DNA of 64,000 nt from Lasiosphaeria ovina (GCA_033439765.1 JAULSN010000002.1:5766001-5830000); one strand, 5' to 3'; counted from the stretch's first letter, positions 22,542 to 35,000 are shown. Notes: generated by a model from the sequence alone, not told the origin. Translations and numbers: made by a program.

Positions 22542-24932
22542 CTATCCTGGTTGTCCGCCACCTCCCAATAGCGGGGCGGCGTCTCTCCTCGGCCGCTTGA
22601 CGCCAAACAGGCCGCCGAGGGTATGGCTTAAACTCCTGGCGCGCCCGCGGAACCCCCGTTTGGCCGCATCCTCGTCGTCGGTCCAGCCGCCGTCCCCGTA
22701 AGAATCGGAGCGATTGGAAGCCCGGCGCTCGACGGCGCTGGTGCCCTCCAGATCCTCATAATCGTAGTACTCGTCTTCGATCTCGTCCTGCGGCACGAAC
22801 AGGCTGTTCCGTAGGCCCGGCCTGCTTCGCCGTGACCGGACTTTGCGCATCGTGGGGCTGCCGCTATCGTGCCCGAGGAGCTTATCGGCCACGACGGCGC
22901 TAAGTGTGGACGAGAACGGCGACGGTGAAATCATGGTGCCGCCGTAGTGATGTGAGTGCGGACGTGGCGACGGGTGCGCCAAGGGGCCCCGTGGTGTCAC
23001 TGGGCGCTCTGATTGCGGGGTGGGGCTGGTTCCACCGCCGCCTGTGGTGATAATGGCTGGTATTTGCAGCTGGTTCTGTGATGGTATAACTAGACCAGGC
23101 TGGTGTGCGAGCTCGCCGTCCGAAACAGGGACAGTCAACACGGTTGTAACAGTGTCTGACGATGTCGCATGCGATCCGAGCCCGGGATGCTGCTGGTGCT
23201 GCCCTGGCGCAGCAGGCGGGTTGTCTTTCCACGCGTTCTCGAGGAACGGGGCGGTCTCGCCACTCTCTCCGCTAAGGGGTTGTTTTGGAGCCGAGGCACT
23301 TGAAAGGGGTGTCCTCAGCGTCGGGAAGCCCGAGCCCGACAGTGCCGCCAGAGGCTTGTTGATTGCCGCCGCCTCCTTAAAACTGACGCGTGACGCCCTG
23401 GACGACCGCCGAGACGTCTCGGACTCGCTATCTCGGCGAGACGAGTGGCGAGGTGCCGAGTGGGACGTTGGGCCCTGTTCAGCAAGACCAATAGTCTCTT
23501 CGATGCCTTCCTCGTCGGAGAGGGAGTCCTCTTCCTCATCGGGGCGGGCCCGGCCGCTGGTGATGAGAAAGACGCCGAAGAAAGTGAGCAGACAGCCGCC
23601 GATAAACTTGACGGCCTGTCTGCGCGTTGTGCGCTCAAAGTCGCGGTAGAGCACGGCGCTGCCAATGATTACAAAGAGGGTAAAAAACACAAACTGAATT
23701 GGTATGACTTGAGTGGAATCGAAGCGCTGGAGCGCCTTGTTAATGTACTGGATCTGCATCCCAGCCGTGGCTATCAAAATGAGCAGGAGCACATAGGTCA
23801 CGGGTGTCGCAAATGCGCCGAGAAGCATCGACGACAGCATCGAGGAGACGCCCTTGGTCGCAAGCGCCGTGTAGCTGCCTTTTCGAGTCAAGCCATGTTA
23901 GCGCGGGAGCCGCAAGCGGTGGCTGAGGCACGGATAGACTCGGTGCTACATACCAAGGAGGCCGACGAGACCCAGGTCGATCAGGATGGTGCGGTTCCCG
24001 TACCTCGGGCTCAGCCACATTAAGAATACAATCATGGCAATGCTCACGCCCATGTAGACCTCGAACTCGAGCGTCGTGATGGCTTCCCACACCTCGTGGG
24101 GGCCCAGCTTTGTTTCCTGCTGGTTCGCGCTCAGGACGACGGTGACGGCGCCCATGACGGCGACGATGACGCCCCAAAAGTCTCGCGCACGGAACGCCTC
24201 CTTGAAGAAGAGCGGGGCGATGATGCAATTGGAGACTAGGGCGACGACTCCGAGCGGGCTGACGATGGAGGCCGGGGCAAAGCCGTAGGCTAGGAAGTTG
24301 CCCATCTCGCCGACTCCGATCAAGACCTGGCCGAGCCACCAATACGGCGACTTGAGGTACGTAGACGTGACCTCGGTCTTGCCATCGCCTTCCTCCTCGT
24401 CTGCCAAGTATCCGGCCCAGTGCAGATCGGCCGATTGAGGGGACGGGGTGAGGGGGTCCGTCTCGGAGGCATCGAACGAATCGCCACGGTATTGGTCATG
24501 ATAGCTGTTACGATAATTGCGCTCGTTGTCGTGGTCGGCGTCGTCGTCGTCGTCGTCGCGCGGGTCGCGGGGACGGGGGGTTTTCGCAGGCAATAAACTG
24601 CCATTCGTCCTCGCAGCGCCGTAGCCAGAGGCAGCCGCAGCGGCGGCGGCCTGCGACTTTGCATTTTTCAGAGCCTGCCTGGCGCGCTCGCGGACCTGGG
24701 CGCGCTGGCGATGCAGGCGGATGTGGGCGTAGCGCTGGACATTGAGGGCGAGGGCAATCAGGACGTTGCCGCAGATGGCCGTGATGATGCCAATCAGGGA
24801 CGACCAGTTCTGGAGGTCTTTGTCGTCGTGGCCACCATGGGAGGGTGTAACTGCGATGGGTAGCCAGTCGGCCAAGTCGCGCATCAAGTGGTCGGAGGGC
24901 TGGAATGCTGATCCAGCCCCGGGAAGATGCAT
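22542..24932 (-). CDS. NIPA-family magnesium transporter
   Basis: Exons 24932-23954 and 23878-22542, giving 771 aa. NIPA (DUF803) proteins are multi-pass membrane Mg2+ transporters of the drug/metabolite transporter fold. Visible hallmarks: an N-terminal membrane segment (LIGIITAICGNVLIALALNVQ), YWWLGQVLIGVGEMGNFLAYGF, SPLGVVALVSNCIIAP, FWGVIVAVMGAVTVVLSA and QYINKALQRFDSTQVIPIQFVFFT, roughly nine membrane spans in all. A basic, Ala- and Asp-rich loop of about 110 residues separates the first and second spans. The C-terminal 300 residues are Ser/Pro/Gly-rich and likely disordered, typical of filamentous-fungal members. The intron has a CTAAC branch site and an AAAAG acceptor. The next gene to the right on the same strand is another metal transporter (ferroportin-like). 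Confidence 0.92.
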
Positions 24933-26373
24933 GGTTGCCTCAACCCCGTCTGTCTCGGTCGATAGCCGTCTCGCGCGTCGGGATGGCGGGTCATGGGCGG
25001 AGCAACTGCACCTTTTGTAGCTGGGTAGGCGCGCTCAAGGGGGGGTTGTCGTCGTCGTCGTCGTCTTCGGGGTTGTCGGGGACAAGTCGATTGTGCAACT
25101 TTGCTTTTGGGAATCAAAAGTTGGGCAAATAAGGTCGGTGGTGGGCTGATGACGCCGGATGGTCGAGATGGAATGGCAGTGCCCGACGAGACCTTTTGCC
25201 TTTAAAAAAGTGGAACGCTGGGCGAGGCGAGGCGAGGCAAGGCAAAGCGCCGGCTCGGAACGGCGTGGTAGTTAGGTACCTATTTTATTCCAGGTCGCCG
25301 TTCCTGGGCAGGTGTTTCGATGCCAGATGTTGGTTTCGTGCAATAGGTAAGGTGGCGGCGCCGGCCGGTGGTACAGTATGGACGGTGCGGTGGCCGTGGG
25401 ATTGGGATTGGGAACATCAGCGACGACTGTCATTGGTAGGGTTTGGCTGGCTGGCTTTAGTCACGACCTAAGGCCGCCATCTTTTTCGGCGCGAGTCATG
25501 TCCAAGGCCCATGCAGCAATCATCCACTATCCAAAATCCACAATCCAGACTAGTACCGGCCCATCCACCCGCTTGGCGGCCAAGCCTGCCCGGCCAGGAG
25601 CATTGGTCAATTCGGATTCCAGCTCCACAGTCGCACCCGCAGAGAGCCCCGTCGAGTATGACAAGAACGGGGAGAAAGGGAGGCCTTTGAGGTAGGCTGC
25701 GTTGTTGGTTTGTTCTTTGAGAATTAGAATCAACGAAACTAATCCAGAGACATTCCAGAAGTTCCGGTTAATCCTCCTACAGTACCTAGTACAAAATTAC
25801 GCCACAAATGAGACAGGACCGGGGTAGGTTACTTCGTACAGAGGGCGGCGGGTTGAGCGCAGGGAGCAGGCACAGCTTTTAGTCTTATTCTCGAGTCTAT
25901 CCGCCGGGTCGGGTATGTTGATGAGAGCGCAGGGAACGATAAGCTCAGTGGCTTGAGGCTCGGTAACGGCGAGGTGAGGGTTACTAAGTACCCTTGTTGG
26001 CAGTTTGGGGTTGGGGGGGCACAAAGACCCAAGCAGCAGGCACCTCGGTTTGCCGCATCAAACCTCGAACAAACCAACAACAACAACAGTCCTCCAGAAA
26101 GCAAAAGAGCCAGAAGAGCAGCAACCATCATGTCGCAGCCGTTGCCTAAAAACGGCACTATGCCAGGCCAGGGAGACGACGGGCCTGAGACAGAACTGGA
26201 CATGTACATGTTTTTGCAGTCTCTGGAAGGCTCAAACTCAAACTCCAAGCCAGAAAGCAATCCAGCAGAGAACCCCGGCGTGCAAGTGCACCAAGGAAAT
26301 AGAGGGCGAGAAACCAGCCCAACAGCAAACCCAAGATAGTTCGCCATGATTGTTACACACAGCCCGTCACGTC
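24933..26373. other. intergenic, NIPA promoter region
   Basis: About 1.4 kb upstream of the NIPA gene and downstream of the ferroportin-like gene. A GGCGA/GGCAA repeat lies near 25222-25246. A short Gln/Asn-rich plus-strand frame at about 26130-26338 has no recognisable domain. No gene called. Confidence 0.5.
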
Positions 26374-28387
26374 TCACAGTACATGGATGTTATTTTTATG
26401 CCCCCTCCTCGTCCGCGCCACCACACCCACCACCCACGCGGCAAAGAGCGCCCACACCACGGCGACACTGGCCAGTCCGCCGGCCGCCACGCGCGTGAAC
26501 TGCTCCGGGCGGCCCCACACGGCCGTCGACGCCCAGCGGCCAATCTCGGCCGCGCTCACAAACGCCATCTCGACGCCCGAAAACTCGACGCGGTGGGCTG
26601 CGTCGACCCGCGTCTGCGCGATCTGCTGCACCGCCAGGTTGTGCGTCCAGTGCCCGAGCCGGCTCAGCCCGAGGCACACGAAGAGGGCGACCGTCAGCGA
26701 CGGCGCCGGGCGGTTGTTGTCTTGGTCATTGGTAGAGGATGCTGATGCCGATGGCGACGAGGGAGAGGGCATCAGCGCCAGCGCCGCAAAGCACGGCACC
26801 AGCAGCGCCAGCTGCAGCGTCACGCCCGCGAGCCCCAGCACCGCTATCGGGTCGCCCCAGCGGTGCCGTCGGTTGTGGTGCCGCGCGAGCAGCGACGCTG
26901 CCGCCGGAAACACCACCGTCGACCCGATCTCGACGGCCGAGATGGCCGTCCGCGCCGACGTGATGACCGACAGCGAGTACGCTCGCGTCAGCAGGTACGT
27001 CGTCATAGGCCCGGACAGCGAGAGCACCGAGAAGGACTGTAGCGCTGCCGAGAGGGAGGCTGTCGGCGGGAAATGTTTAGTTTCTTGTTCAGTACCTAGT
27101 GAGACGATTGGAGAGAAGGAAGCGATGAAAAGGAGTGAGGTACCGAGACAGACGTCGCTGCTGAAATACAGCCGTAGACTGCCCATGCTGCTGCCCCTGC
27201 CAAGTCTCGTTCTCGACCCGCTAGCAGAGGAAGCTTGACGCCCCACGTCGCGGCCGTCATCAGCTGCGAGCGCGCTATCCTCGCTTGCACCCACCGTAAG
27301 CAGCAGCTCGCGCGCGTCGCCGTCGCCACCCTCGCCGGGAACGAGGGCGACCTTAGCCTCGCGCGCCTGCCTGAGCGCAACGCAGCGGTCCCAGGCGCCA
27401 CGGGCCGTGATGAGCTCGACGCAAACGGTGCCGAGGTTCATGGCCGCCGTGACCCCCGCCAGGTACAGCGCGCCCTTGTCGGTACCGGCGCCGATGGCAA
27501 TGGCCGACACGAAGACGGGCGCGAGGATCTTGGACACGAGATCGATGCGGCGCATGGTGGCGTTGAGCGTGTGCAGCGGCGGCGGCGGCGGCGGCGGGTT
27601 GCCGCTGCTCCCGCCGCCGCCTCCCCCTCGACCACTAACCGCGGACGCCATGGTCGGCACCCAGTCGCGCTCCATGACAAGGTTATTGGCGACGGCGCAC
27701 ACACGCTCGACCATGCCGAGACCGACGAGGGCCGCGACGAGGACGTCCTTGCCCGTCGAAAGAGGAGAAGACCGGGCTCTAGAGGAGAGAAACACGGCCG
27801 CCCACAGCGTGCAGCCGGCGACGATGGCTGCGCGCTGCACGACAATGGTGAGCCGCATGGTGCGGAAGCGCGCCGAATTGCGGTCGACCCAGCGCCCGAT
27901 GCTCGGCGACAGCAGCAGCGCCGCGCCGTTGGTCAGCATGCCCCTGGATTTGCCCCCTCCTGTGTTTAGCTTTGTGAAATCGTCTGTCTGTAAGAAACTG
28001 AATAGAGATTTTTTTTTTTAAAAAAAAGACCCTCACCTAACCGACGTCGGCAGCAGCGTGTTCGGATACGCTTGCGCAAAGAGGAGGATCTAAAGCAAGA
28101 AAGCAACGTAGGAGCACGGCGTGGTCAGTTAGAGCTTGTTTCCTTCCATCCATCCATCCTACTTGCTTCCTTCCGCCGCCGCAGCCACAGCCGCAGCCAC
28201 AGCCGCAGTAAGATTTATACCGCGCAGAAGCTAGAAAAGGATGAATAGTTCAGTGTTTCAGAGCAAAGCATGCACATATACATACCACGGTGAACTCGTA
28301 GCTGCGCATGTTCCACGTCGACAAAAAGTGCGACGTGTAGAGGCGCCAGAGCAGGCCGTGCCGGATGGCAGCAGCGTCTGCTTCAAC

Positions 28388-28427
<40 letters not shown>

Positions 28428-28508
28428 AAGGCGAGGCGGCCCAGTAAGTTGTCAGTCAGCCCAGGGCAAGAACAGAACAGAGTGAAGTAGTTTTGAGTCT
28501 CGCGGGAA

Positions 28509-28550
<42 letters not shown>

Positions 28551-28616
28551 ACTTACCTGGCTATTGCTGCTGCTGCTGCTGAGCAGCGGCGACTCTTCGC
28601 TGGTGTCAGAAGTCAT
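26374..28616 (-). CDS. ferroportin-like (SLC40A) metal exporter
   Basis: Exons 28616-28557, 28423-28286, 28089-28037, 27943-27144 and 27059-26374, giving 578 aa, close to animal ferroportin. SLC40A proteins export Fe2+ and related metals. Family landmarks: LLWRLYTSHFLSTWNMRSYEF in the first span, AQAYPNTLLPTSVRG, LLLSPSIGRWVDRNSARF, and NNLVMERDWVP. The last intron is needed: without it the frame stays open but inserts about 28 foreign residues, while splicing gives DVCLASLSAALQSFSVLSLSGPM. Exon 2 begins inside a CAG tract, giving about 11 Gln. Intron 1 holds a long (GT)n tract on the coding strand. Substrate and whether it sits in plasma or vacuolar membrane are not shown by sequence. Confidence 0.9.
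28391..28546. repeat. (CTG)12 and (CA)n microsatellites in ferroportin exon 2/intron 1
   Basis: Twelve CTG units at 28391-28426 (CAG on the coding strand) span the intron 1 acceptor and the start of exon 2. A (CA)n tract of about 18 units lies at about 28511-28546 close to the intron 1 donor. Both are prone to length change. Confidence 0.95.
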
Positions 28617-29177
28617 CTCATCTCATCTCACTTCACCTCGTCTCACTTCACGCCGTCCCAACCTCGCCTCAACTCTGAACTTCTGGCGACAGGCGTAGGA
28701 AACTGAAAACCGGCATGAGATGAAATTGCTGCAACAACAAGCTAGGTATAGGTAGGCGCAAGACAAGCATAACAAGCAGAATCGGGGCGATAATAAGAAT
28801 GCAGCGAGAAGCAGCGACAGCCCACCGACAGCCTCCCCTGAATGCGCGAGTCGGGTGGTTGCTTGCTAGCCAGCCACTCACGATTGCCGCTGGCTGCGTC
28901 TTAGGCAATGCATGGCCGTGCCACAGGCCGGCTTCTTCCCGATGCATCGGCTATGGCCCGCCATACTCCCCCAAGAACGAGGACGACATAACACCAGTAC
29001 CTGAGGTGCAATAAACCGACATATCTCACCTCACCGGCTTTCACAACAAAAAGGCCACCACCAACTCGGCTCACGATGAACTATGCCGGTTGAAAGGATG
29101 CAAACATTATCTCATCCCAGAAATTATACCTCCATTACTGGTTAACAACACTCCATGGCAAGCCTAACGCTCAACCA
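28617..29177. other. intergenic, ferroportin-like gene promoter/leader
   Basis: Upstream of the ferroportin-like start and downstream of Nop4. The leader next to the ATG carries repeated TCATC/TCAC units (28613-28650). No gene seen. Confidence 0.55.
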
Positions 29178-31481
29178 CTACTTCCCTCCTCGACTGCCGG
29201 CCTTCTTCTTCCGAAGAGACCTTTTCCTGGCAATAATCTTGGTCCTTAGGGCCAGCTTGGTTTCGGCCTTGTTACCGGCCTTGCTCTCGTCGACTGCGGC
29301 GCTGTTGTCTGGCTTGTCGCCCTTGGTCTTCTTCCACGGCTTCGCCTTGTTGCCAGCCGATGATGCCGCCGGCGCAGCGCCCGGTCTCCCGGCTCCGGCT
29401 CCGGCTGCGGAAGGCCCTGGCCCCGCTTTGAACTTCTCTTCGAGCTGCCGTCTCCTCTGCATAACGTTGGCATTCTCAATGGCAAACTCGACAACCAGCC
29501 TCTGCGTCTTCCCTGCCTCGTTCTTGACCGCGTGGCCGTTTAGATACCGTAGTCCCATCAGCGCCCAGCGATGAGACGAGTACTCGATGAAGCCGTAGCC
29601 TCTGCTCTTGCCGGCGCCGGCGCCCTCGTCCACCTTTGAGCCCTGGGCCGTCTCGAACACAATCTTGGCTTGCGTCACGACGCCCTTGCCCTTGGCCTTC
29701 CGGCGGCGCTCTGCCTCCTTGTCAGGCAGGCCGCCTCTGCTGTTCTCCTCCTTGGAAATGGGCTCTCTGCGGCCCTCCTTGACGTCCTTGGCAAAGCCAA
29801 CGACGGCCTCACGCGCCAAGGCCTTAAGGTCCTTTGAAGTGATGTTGTTCGGGATGTTGCGCAGGGCGAGACGGGTCAGACTCAGGTGTAGGGCTGGGTT
29901 GGTCTGGATCATCTTCTTTCGCTGCGCGGCGCTCGACTCCCGCATCTTGATCTCTGCCGCCGACAGCTTACTGTAGAGCGGCGAGCCGCTGGAGATTGCG
30001 CCCTCAGCCAGCAGGAAGAGCCTTCTCTTGTCCTTGTCTTGGCGGTTGCGTGCTCCCGGGCCAGTCTCCGCCAGCCGGGTTGCCTCCTCCTTGGCAACTG
30101 CTTGTGAAATTTGTAGGATACGGCCCTCCAGTGTGTACTTTCCTTCAGGGTCAATCGTTTCATCTTGCAGGACAGAATGCTTGCCCGTGATCGGAGTGGG
30201 CTGGTGGCGAGGTGCGCCTTTCATGCAGGCCTGCGAGTCGTCGGCATTGAAGAAACATACGAATCCGGTGCCAGCCGGACGGTCTGTCGTGCGGTCTTTT
30301 ACCACTCTACCATACCTAACTGGGCCAAACTGCATAAAGTGGGCCTTGAGCGTCTCGTCAGTGGCAGAGTAGGGAAGATTACGAATGAATAGCGTCGTCG
30401 AGTTGTCCGTTGTCATTGGCCGTGCCGGCTTTTCGTCTTTTTCTGTGATGGAAGCACCGCCGTCATCCTCTATGTCTGAGCCAATGTCCTCAAAATCGTC
30501 GTCGTTCTCTTTGTCCTGGTCCTCGTTGGAATCATTGTCCGCATTGTCCTCGTCGTCGGTCTCCTCCTCGTCCTCGAGGTCGTCGCCGTGGGTTTTGAAA
30601 AAGTTTGCCAGATCCCTATCCTCCTGGGTCATGTTCTCGTCTTCCTCCTCATCGTCCTCTTTGTCATCCTTATCGCTCTTGTCATCTACAGGCTCCTGAG
30701 ACTTCCCGGATATTGACTTCTTTTTGGCAGCACTGGGGGCTTCATCGGACCCTTCGCCGCCATTTTGCTTGTCCCAGGTCTCCTTATCCACGGCGTAGTC
30801 GACGGCTATGGTGCGGCCATCAACGACGGTGCCGTTGAGTTTTTCCAGAGCCTTCTCCGCGTTCTTGCGGCCACGGAGCGTGACAAAGCCAAAGCCAGAG
30901 AGCTTGCCCTTGTCATTGGGGAGATCTGAGAACTTGACTTTGCCATACGGCTTGAACAGGGCGGCCAATTGTTCCGACGTCTTGATGCTCCAGGGCAGAT
31001 TTCGAAGGATGAGCTTGGGGGCCTTGCGGGCCTCGACGAGGGCCTCCTCACGCATGCGCTTCTCCTCGGCAATCTTGGACGTGCCGGCAGACATTGGCTT
31101 TTTGCCATCGCGGTGTCTGGGCTGGGCAAGATCAAGCCTCAGGCGGCGCCCGCCAAACAGCTGGTTGTTGAGCTTTTCCTTAGCCTCGATGGCATCGTCG
31201 GCGTCGGCAAACGAGACGAAGCCATAGCCACGCGACACCTTGTTACTGGGGTCGAGCACGACTGTGGCATGCTTGACGGGATAATGCTGCGAGAAGTATT
31301 CCGTGAGGCTCTCGCTGGTGGCAGAGTGGGGGAGGGAGCGGACGAAGAGCGACGTCTTGGACTCGAGGCGTGCCTTTTTGGTCCGGGGCTTGGGAGACTG
31401 CGACCGAGACCGGTCTGCTACTGCCGCGCCTGCCGCTGATTCGTCCGACTCGCGTTGCCGCTTCTTGTCGCTCTTTGCCAT
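29178..31481 (-). CDS. NOP4: Nop4/RBM28-type nucleolar RNA-binding protein
   Basis: A single exon of 767 aa. Nop4 (Nop77, human RBM28) is a nucleolar protein needed for 60S pre-ribosome maturation. Four RRM-type domains are visible: TSLFVRSLPHSAT...GYGFVSF (about 43-121), KLILRNLPWSIK...GFGFVTL (about 157-232), TTLFIRNLPYSAT...GTGFVCF (about 357-440), and a divergent LALRNIPNNITSKDL region with RGYGFIEYSSHRWAL (about 530-660). A long acidic tract (about 265-345) sits between RRM2 and RRM3, and the C-terminus is Lys/Arg-rich, ending KKKAGSRGGK, consistent with nucleolar localisation. The ATG at 31481 lies before MAKSDKKRQRES. It is divergent from the condensin subunit gene. Confidence 0.94.
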   Translation of the reverse strand: MAKSDKKRQRESDESAAGAAVADRSRSQSPKPRTKKARLESKTSLFVRSLPHSATSESLTEYFSQHYPVKHATVVLDPSNKVSRGYGFVSFADADDAIEAKEKLNNQLFGGRRLRLDLAQPRHRDGKKPMSAGTSKIAEEKRMREEALVEARKAPKLILRNLPWSIKTSEQLAALFKPYGKVKFSDLPNDKGKLSGFGFVTLRGRKNAEKALEKLNGTVVDGRTIAVDYAVDKETWDKQNGGEGSDEAPSAAKKKSISGKSQEPVDDKSDKDDKEDDEEEDENMTQEDRDLANFFKTHGDDLEDEEETDDEDNADNDSNEDQDKENDDDFEDIGSDIEDDGGASITEKDEKPARPMTTDNSTTLFIRNLPYSATDETLKAHFMQFGPVRYGRVVKDRTTDRPAGTGFVCFFNADDSQACMKGAPRHQPTPITGKHSVLQDETIDPEGKYTLEGRILQISQAVAKEEATRLAETGPGARNRQDKDKRRLFLLAEGAISSGSPLYSKLSAAEIKMRESSAAQRKKMIQTNPALHLSLTRLALRNIPNNITSKDLKALAREAVVGFAKDVKEGRREPISKEENSRGGLPDKEAERRRKAKGKGVVTQAKIVFETAQGSKVDEGAGAGKSRGYGFIEYSSHRWALMGLRYLNGHAVKNEAGKTQRLVVEFAIENANVMQRRRQLEEKFKAGPGPSAAGAGAGRPGAAPAASSAGNKAKPWKKTKGDKPDNSAAVDESKAGNKAETKLALRTKIIARKRSLRKKKAGSRGGK

Positions 31482-32027
31482 TTTTGCAGTTCGGTGTGTT
31501 GGAGGTGAAAGTCAATTCGTAGTTGGCAGCTGTTGCAGCTGCTTGCCTCTCCAGACTCCGAGACAGCTGCTGGAACCGGTGGGACAGACAGGGGACGGGA
31601 TGGACGGGAAAAAAAAAGAATTTCGAGAACCGATAAGGTCTGCTTATCGCAACACAAATGTGGGGTCGGAGCAGCTGGCTGCACCTGCCATGTCGACCAC
31701 CTCCCCAAGGGTTGATGGAGGTGCTAGGCCAGATTAGGAAATGCGCAAGTAAACAAACAAGCCGTCGCATCCACTGGCACTGCCGACATCCAGGGTCGAG
31801 CCTTCCGTTCTGAACTTGGGGTTTGACTGACCAGCTAAGGTAACTGCGAGCACCACACTCTCCCGATCGAACGATTGACCGTCAGCGACCGGCAACTTTC
31901 TTTCGCCCAAACTCGAAAAGCGAAAACGCCAATGTCGTCGTAAATCCTAGCGCGGACCAAAATACCAAAACACCAAAATAACATAACAAGTCGCAGGCAA
32001 CAAACACATACATACACACCCAGAACC
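31482..32027. promoter_or_regulatory. bidirectional promoter of NOP4 and condensin subunit gene
   Basis: The 546 bases between two divergent start codons must hold both promoters. A perfect inverted repeat CGATAAG-GTCTG-CTTATCG at 31631-31649 presents two facing GATA-factor-type (HGATAR) sites. CAAAAC/ACAAAT-rich leader sequence precedes the condensin ATG. The repeat is seen directly; its regulatory role is inference. Confidence 0.55.
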
Positions 32028-35000
32028 ATGCCCGCGCGAACATCGAGGTCGACGCGGACGTCGGCAGCGACCGTGTCGCACAAGCCGTCGCTCGCCAGCC
32101 TCAATCCGCGCGCGTCGACAGCGTCGCGCGCTTCGTCGGTCGCGCACCTCGACGTCCCCCAAGAGGCGCCCGACAATGCGCTGCGCACCCAGGTCGCGAC
32201 CGTGTTCCGCGAGGCCCAGCGCACCACGGCCTCGCACCGCAAGCTCGCCGTCACGCTGCGCAAGACGCAGGAGGCCTGCTGCTACGAGCCCACCAGCGCC
32301 AAGCAGTCGGCCGCCGCCGACTTCGACGAGGACGACTTCAACGCCGAGTTTATACGCTGCGTCCTGCGCGTCATGCCCGTCAAGAAGAGCGAGGGCGTCG
32401 GCGAGAAGACGATCCGCTTCATTGGTCTCTTCCTGCGCTACTCGGTCGACAAGGACAACGAGGTGCTGGGCGAAGCCGACGAGGATGCTAGTACCATGCC
32501 CGAGACACCCGGCACCCGCCTGACCAACCGCCTGATCGAGACGGTCGTCCCCCTGCTCACCGCCAAGGACAAGTTTGTGCGCTACCGCTCCACCCAGCTC
32601 ATCGCCCACATCATCAACTCGCTGGACGCCATCGACAACGACGTCTTCCAGAAGCTGCGCTCCGGCATGCTCAAGAGGATCCACGACAAGGAAGCCATGG
32701 TTCGTGCCCAGGCCGTGCTGGGGCTGGGACGCCTGGCCGGAAACGAGATCGAGGCCGAACCCGAGTCCGAGGAGAGTGACGGAGGCGAAAACGCGTCTGG
32801 CCTCCTCCAGAAGCTCTTGGAAGTGATGCAGAACGACCCCAGCGCCGATGTCAGGAAGTCCCTTTTGGGTAATCTGCCTGTTCTACCAAAGACGCTGCCG
32901 GTTCTACTGGAACGCGCACGGGATCAGGATGCCCTGACGCGCCGGGCCGTCTACTCGCGTCTCCTGCCCGCCCTCGGCGACTTCCGCCATCTTTCGCTCA
33001 CCATGAGGGAGAAGCTGCTGCGCTGGGGCTTGCGCGATCGGGACGAGAACGTGCGCAAGGCTGCTGGCCGGCTCTTCCGCGAGCGCTGGATCGAGGACTG
33101 CGCCGGTACTCCGCCCCCCACCGAGCTTGGCCAGCCGATCGAAGTGTCGCCACCCACAATCGAAGCGCTGCTGGAGCTCCTAGAGCGCATCGATGTCGTC
33201 AACTCTGGCGTCGAGAACGGGGTGGCCCTCGAAGCTATGAAGGGCTTCTGGGAGGGGCGTCCAGACTATAGGGAGGCCATCACGTTTGACGACCATTTCT
33301 GGGAGACGCTGAGTGCCGAGTCTGTTTTTTGCGCGCGAACCTTCAACGATTTCTGCAGGAACAGCGAGAGCAATGGGAGGTACGAGTCGCTCATTGAGGA
33401 GAAGCTCCCCGAGGTCACCAAGGTGGCCTTCTATCTCGAACGGTACATCAAGGTCCTGATCGACGCCATTAAGGAGGCCGAGGAGAAATATCTCGAGGGT
33501 GACGAGGAGGAACAGGATGATGACACGGTCGAGCAGGAGTTTATTGTCGAGCAGCTGCTGCAAATCGCCCTCACCCTCGACTACTCTGACGAAGTCGGGC
33601 GGCGTAAGATGTTTTCCCTTCTCCGTCAGACGCTGTCGATTCCCGAGCTGCCAGACGAGGTGACCAAGCTCACCGTGGGTGTGCTCCGCGACATTTGTGC
33701 TCCTGATGCCGCCGGCGAAAAGGAGTTCTGTAGCATCGTGCTTGAAGCTGTCGCCGACGTGCACGACACCATCCTCGACGAAGACCCCCCGTCCGAGGAT
33801 GCCGATGAGAGTTTCCACTCGGCCAAGTCCGAGGTCAGCACCGACAGCACTCCCACCAAGCGCGGCAAGAGTAAGACTCCTGAGCTCTCGGAGGAGGAGG
33901 CTGCCAAGAAGGCCATCAGGGAGATCATGATCAACATGAAGTGTCTGCACATCGTGCAGTGCATGCTCTCCAACGTTGCAGGCGACCTGCAGCAAAACGA
34001 CAGCCTCATCGGCATGCTAAACAACCTAGTTGTTCCGGCCGTCCGCAGCCACGAGGCCCCCGTGCGCGAGAGGGGCTTGGTCTGCTTGGGCCTCTGCTCC
34101 CTGCTCGACCGGTCTCTCGCCGAGGAAAATCTGTCGCTGTTCATGCACTTCTTTAGCAAGGGCCACACGGCGCTCCAGATCACCGCTCTCCACATTCTCA
34201 CCGACATCCTGAATGTCCATGGCGCGCAGCTGCTCTCGTCGAACCCAGCCTTGCTCAAGGTCTATATCAAGGCGCTGCGGTCAGCCGCCAAGGCTCCCGA
34301 GGTGCAGGCGGCCGCCACCGTCGCTGTGTCCAAGCTACTCCTCGGGCGCGTCGTCACCGACCACGACGTGTTGGCGGAACTCCTCAAGACGCTGCTGGTT
34401 GCCTACTTTGAACCCGCCAGCTCCGGCAACCAGAGCGTCCGCCAGGCGCTCAACTACTTCCTGCCCGTGTTCTGCTACTCGCGCCCCGAGAACCAGGATC
34501 TGCTCCGCTGCGTCGCCCTTGACGCCCTGCACACCCTTTACAACGTCCGCGAGGGTTTGGACGACGATGACGCCGACGTCGACGAGGAGATGGTCAGCCT
34601 CTCCACCATTGGCGCCTGCCTCGTCGACTGGACAGACCCAAGGAAGTGCTTCTCTGCGACGTCTGGTGGTGGCCTGTCGGCGGACGGCGAGAAGAAGAAC
34701 GTCAATGGCGACGTCCATCTTGACTTTGCCAAGGACATTATCGAGCGGCTCGGTGGCAACGCAAACAGTAAGTTCCATTCAAATCCCCATCTTCAAAACC
34801 CACACTTGGTGCACAGTAAAAACCTTTGCTAACACAGCACCCCCCTCCCCCCTTTTCAGAAGAAGAAAAGAAGATCATCGCCGCCCTGCTCGGGAAGCTG
34901 TACATCTCGACGACGTCCTCGGAGGACAAGATCCGCGACGTGTACGGCGACGTGTGCCACGCCGTCGACACGCAGCTGCTGGCCGACGCCACGAGCCGCA

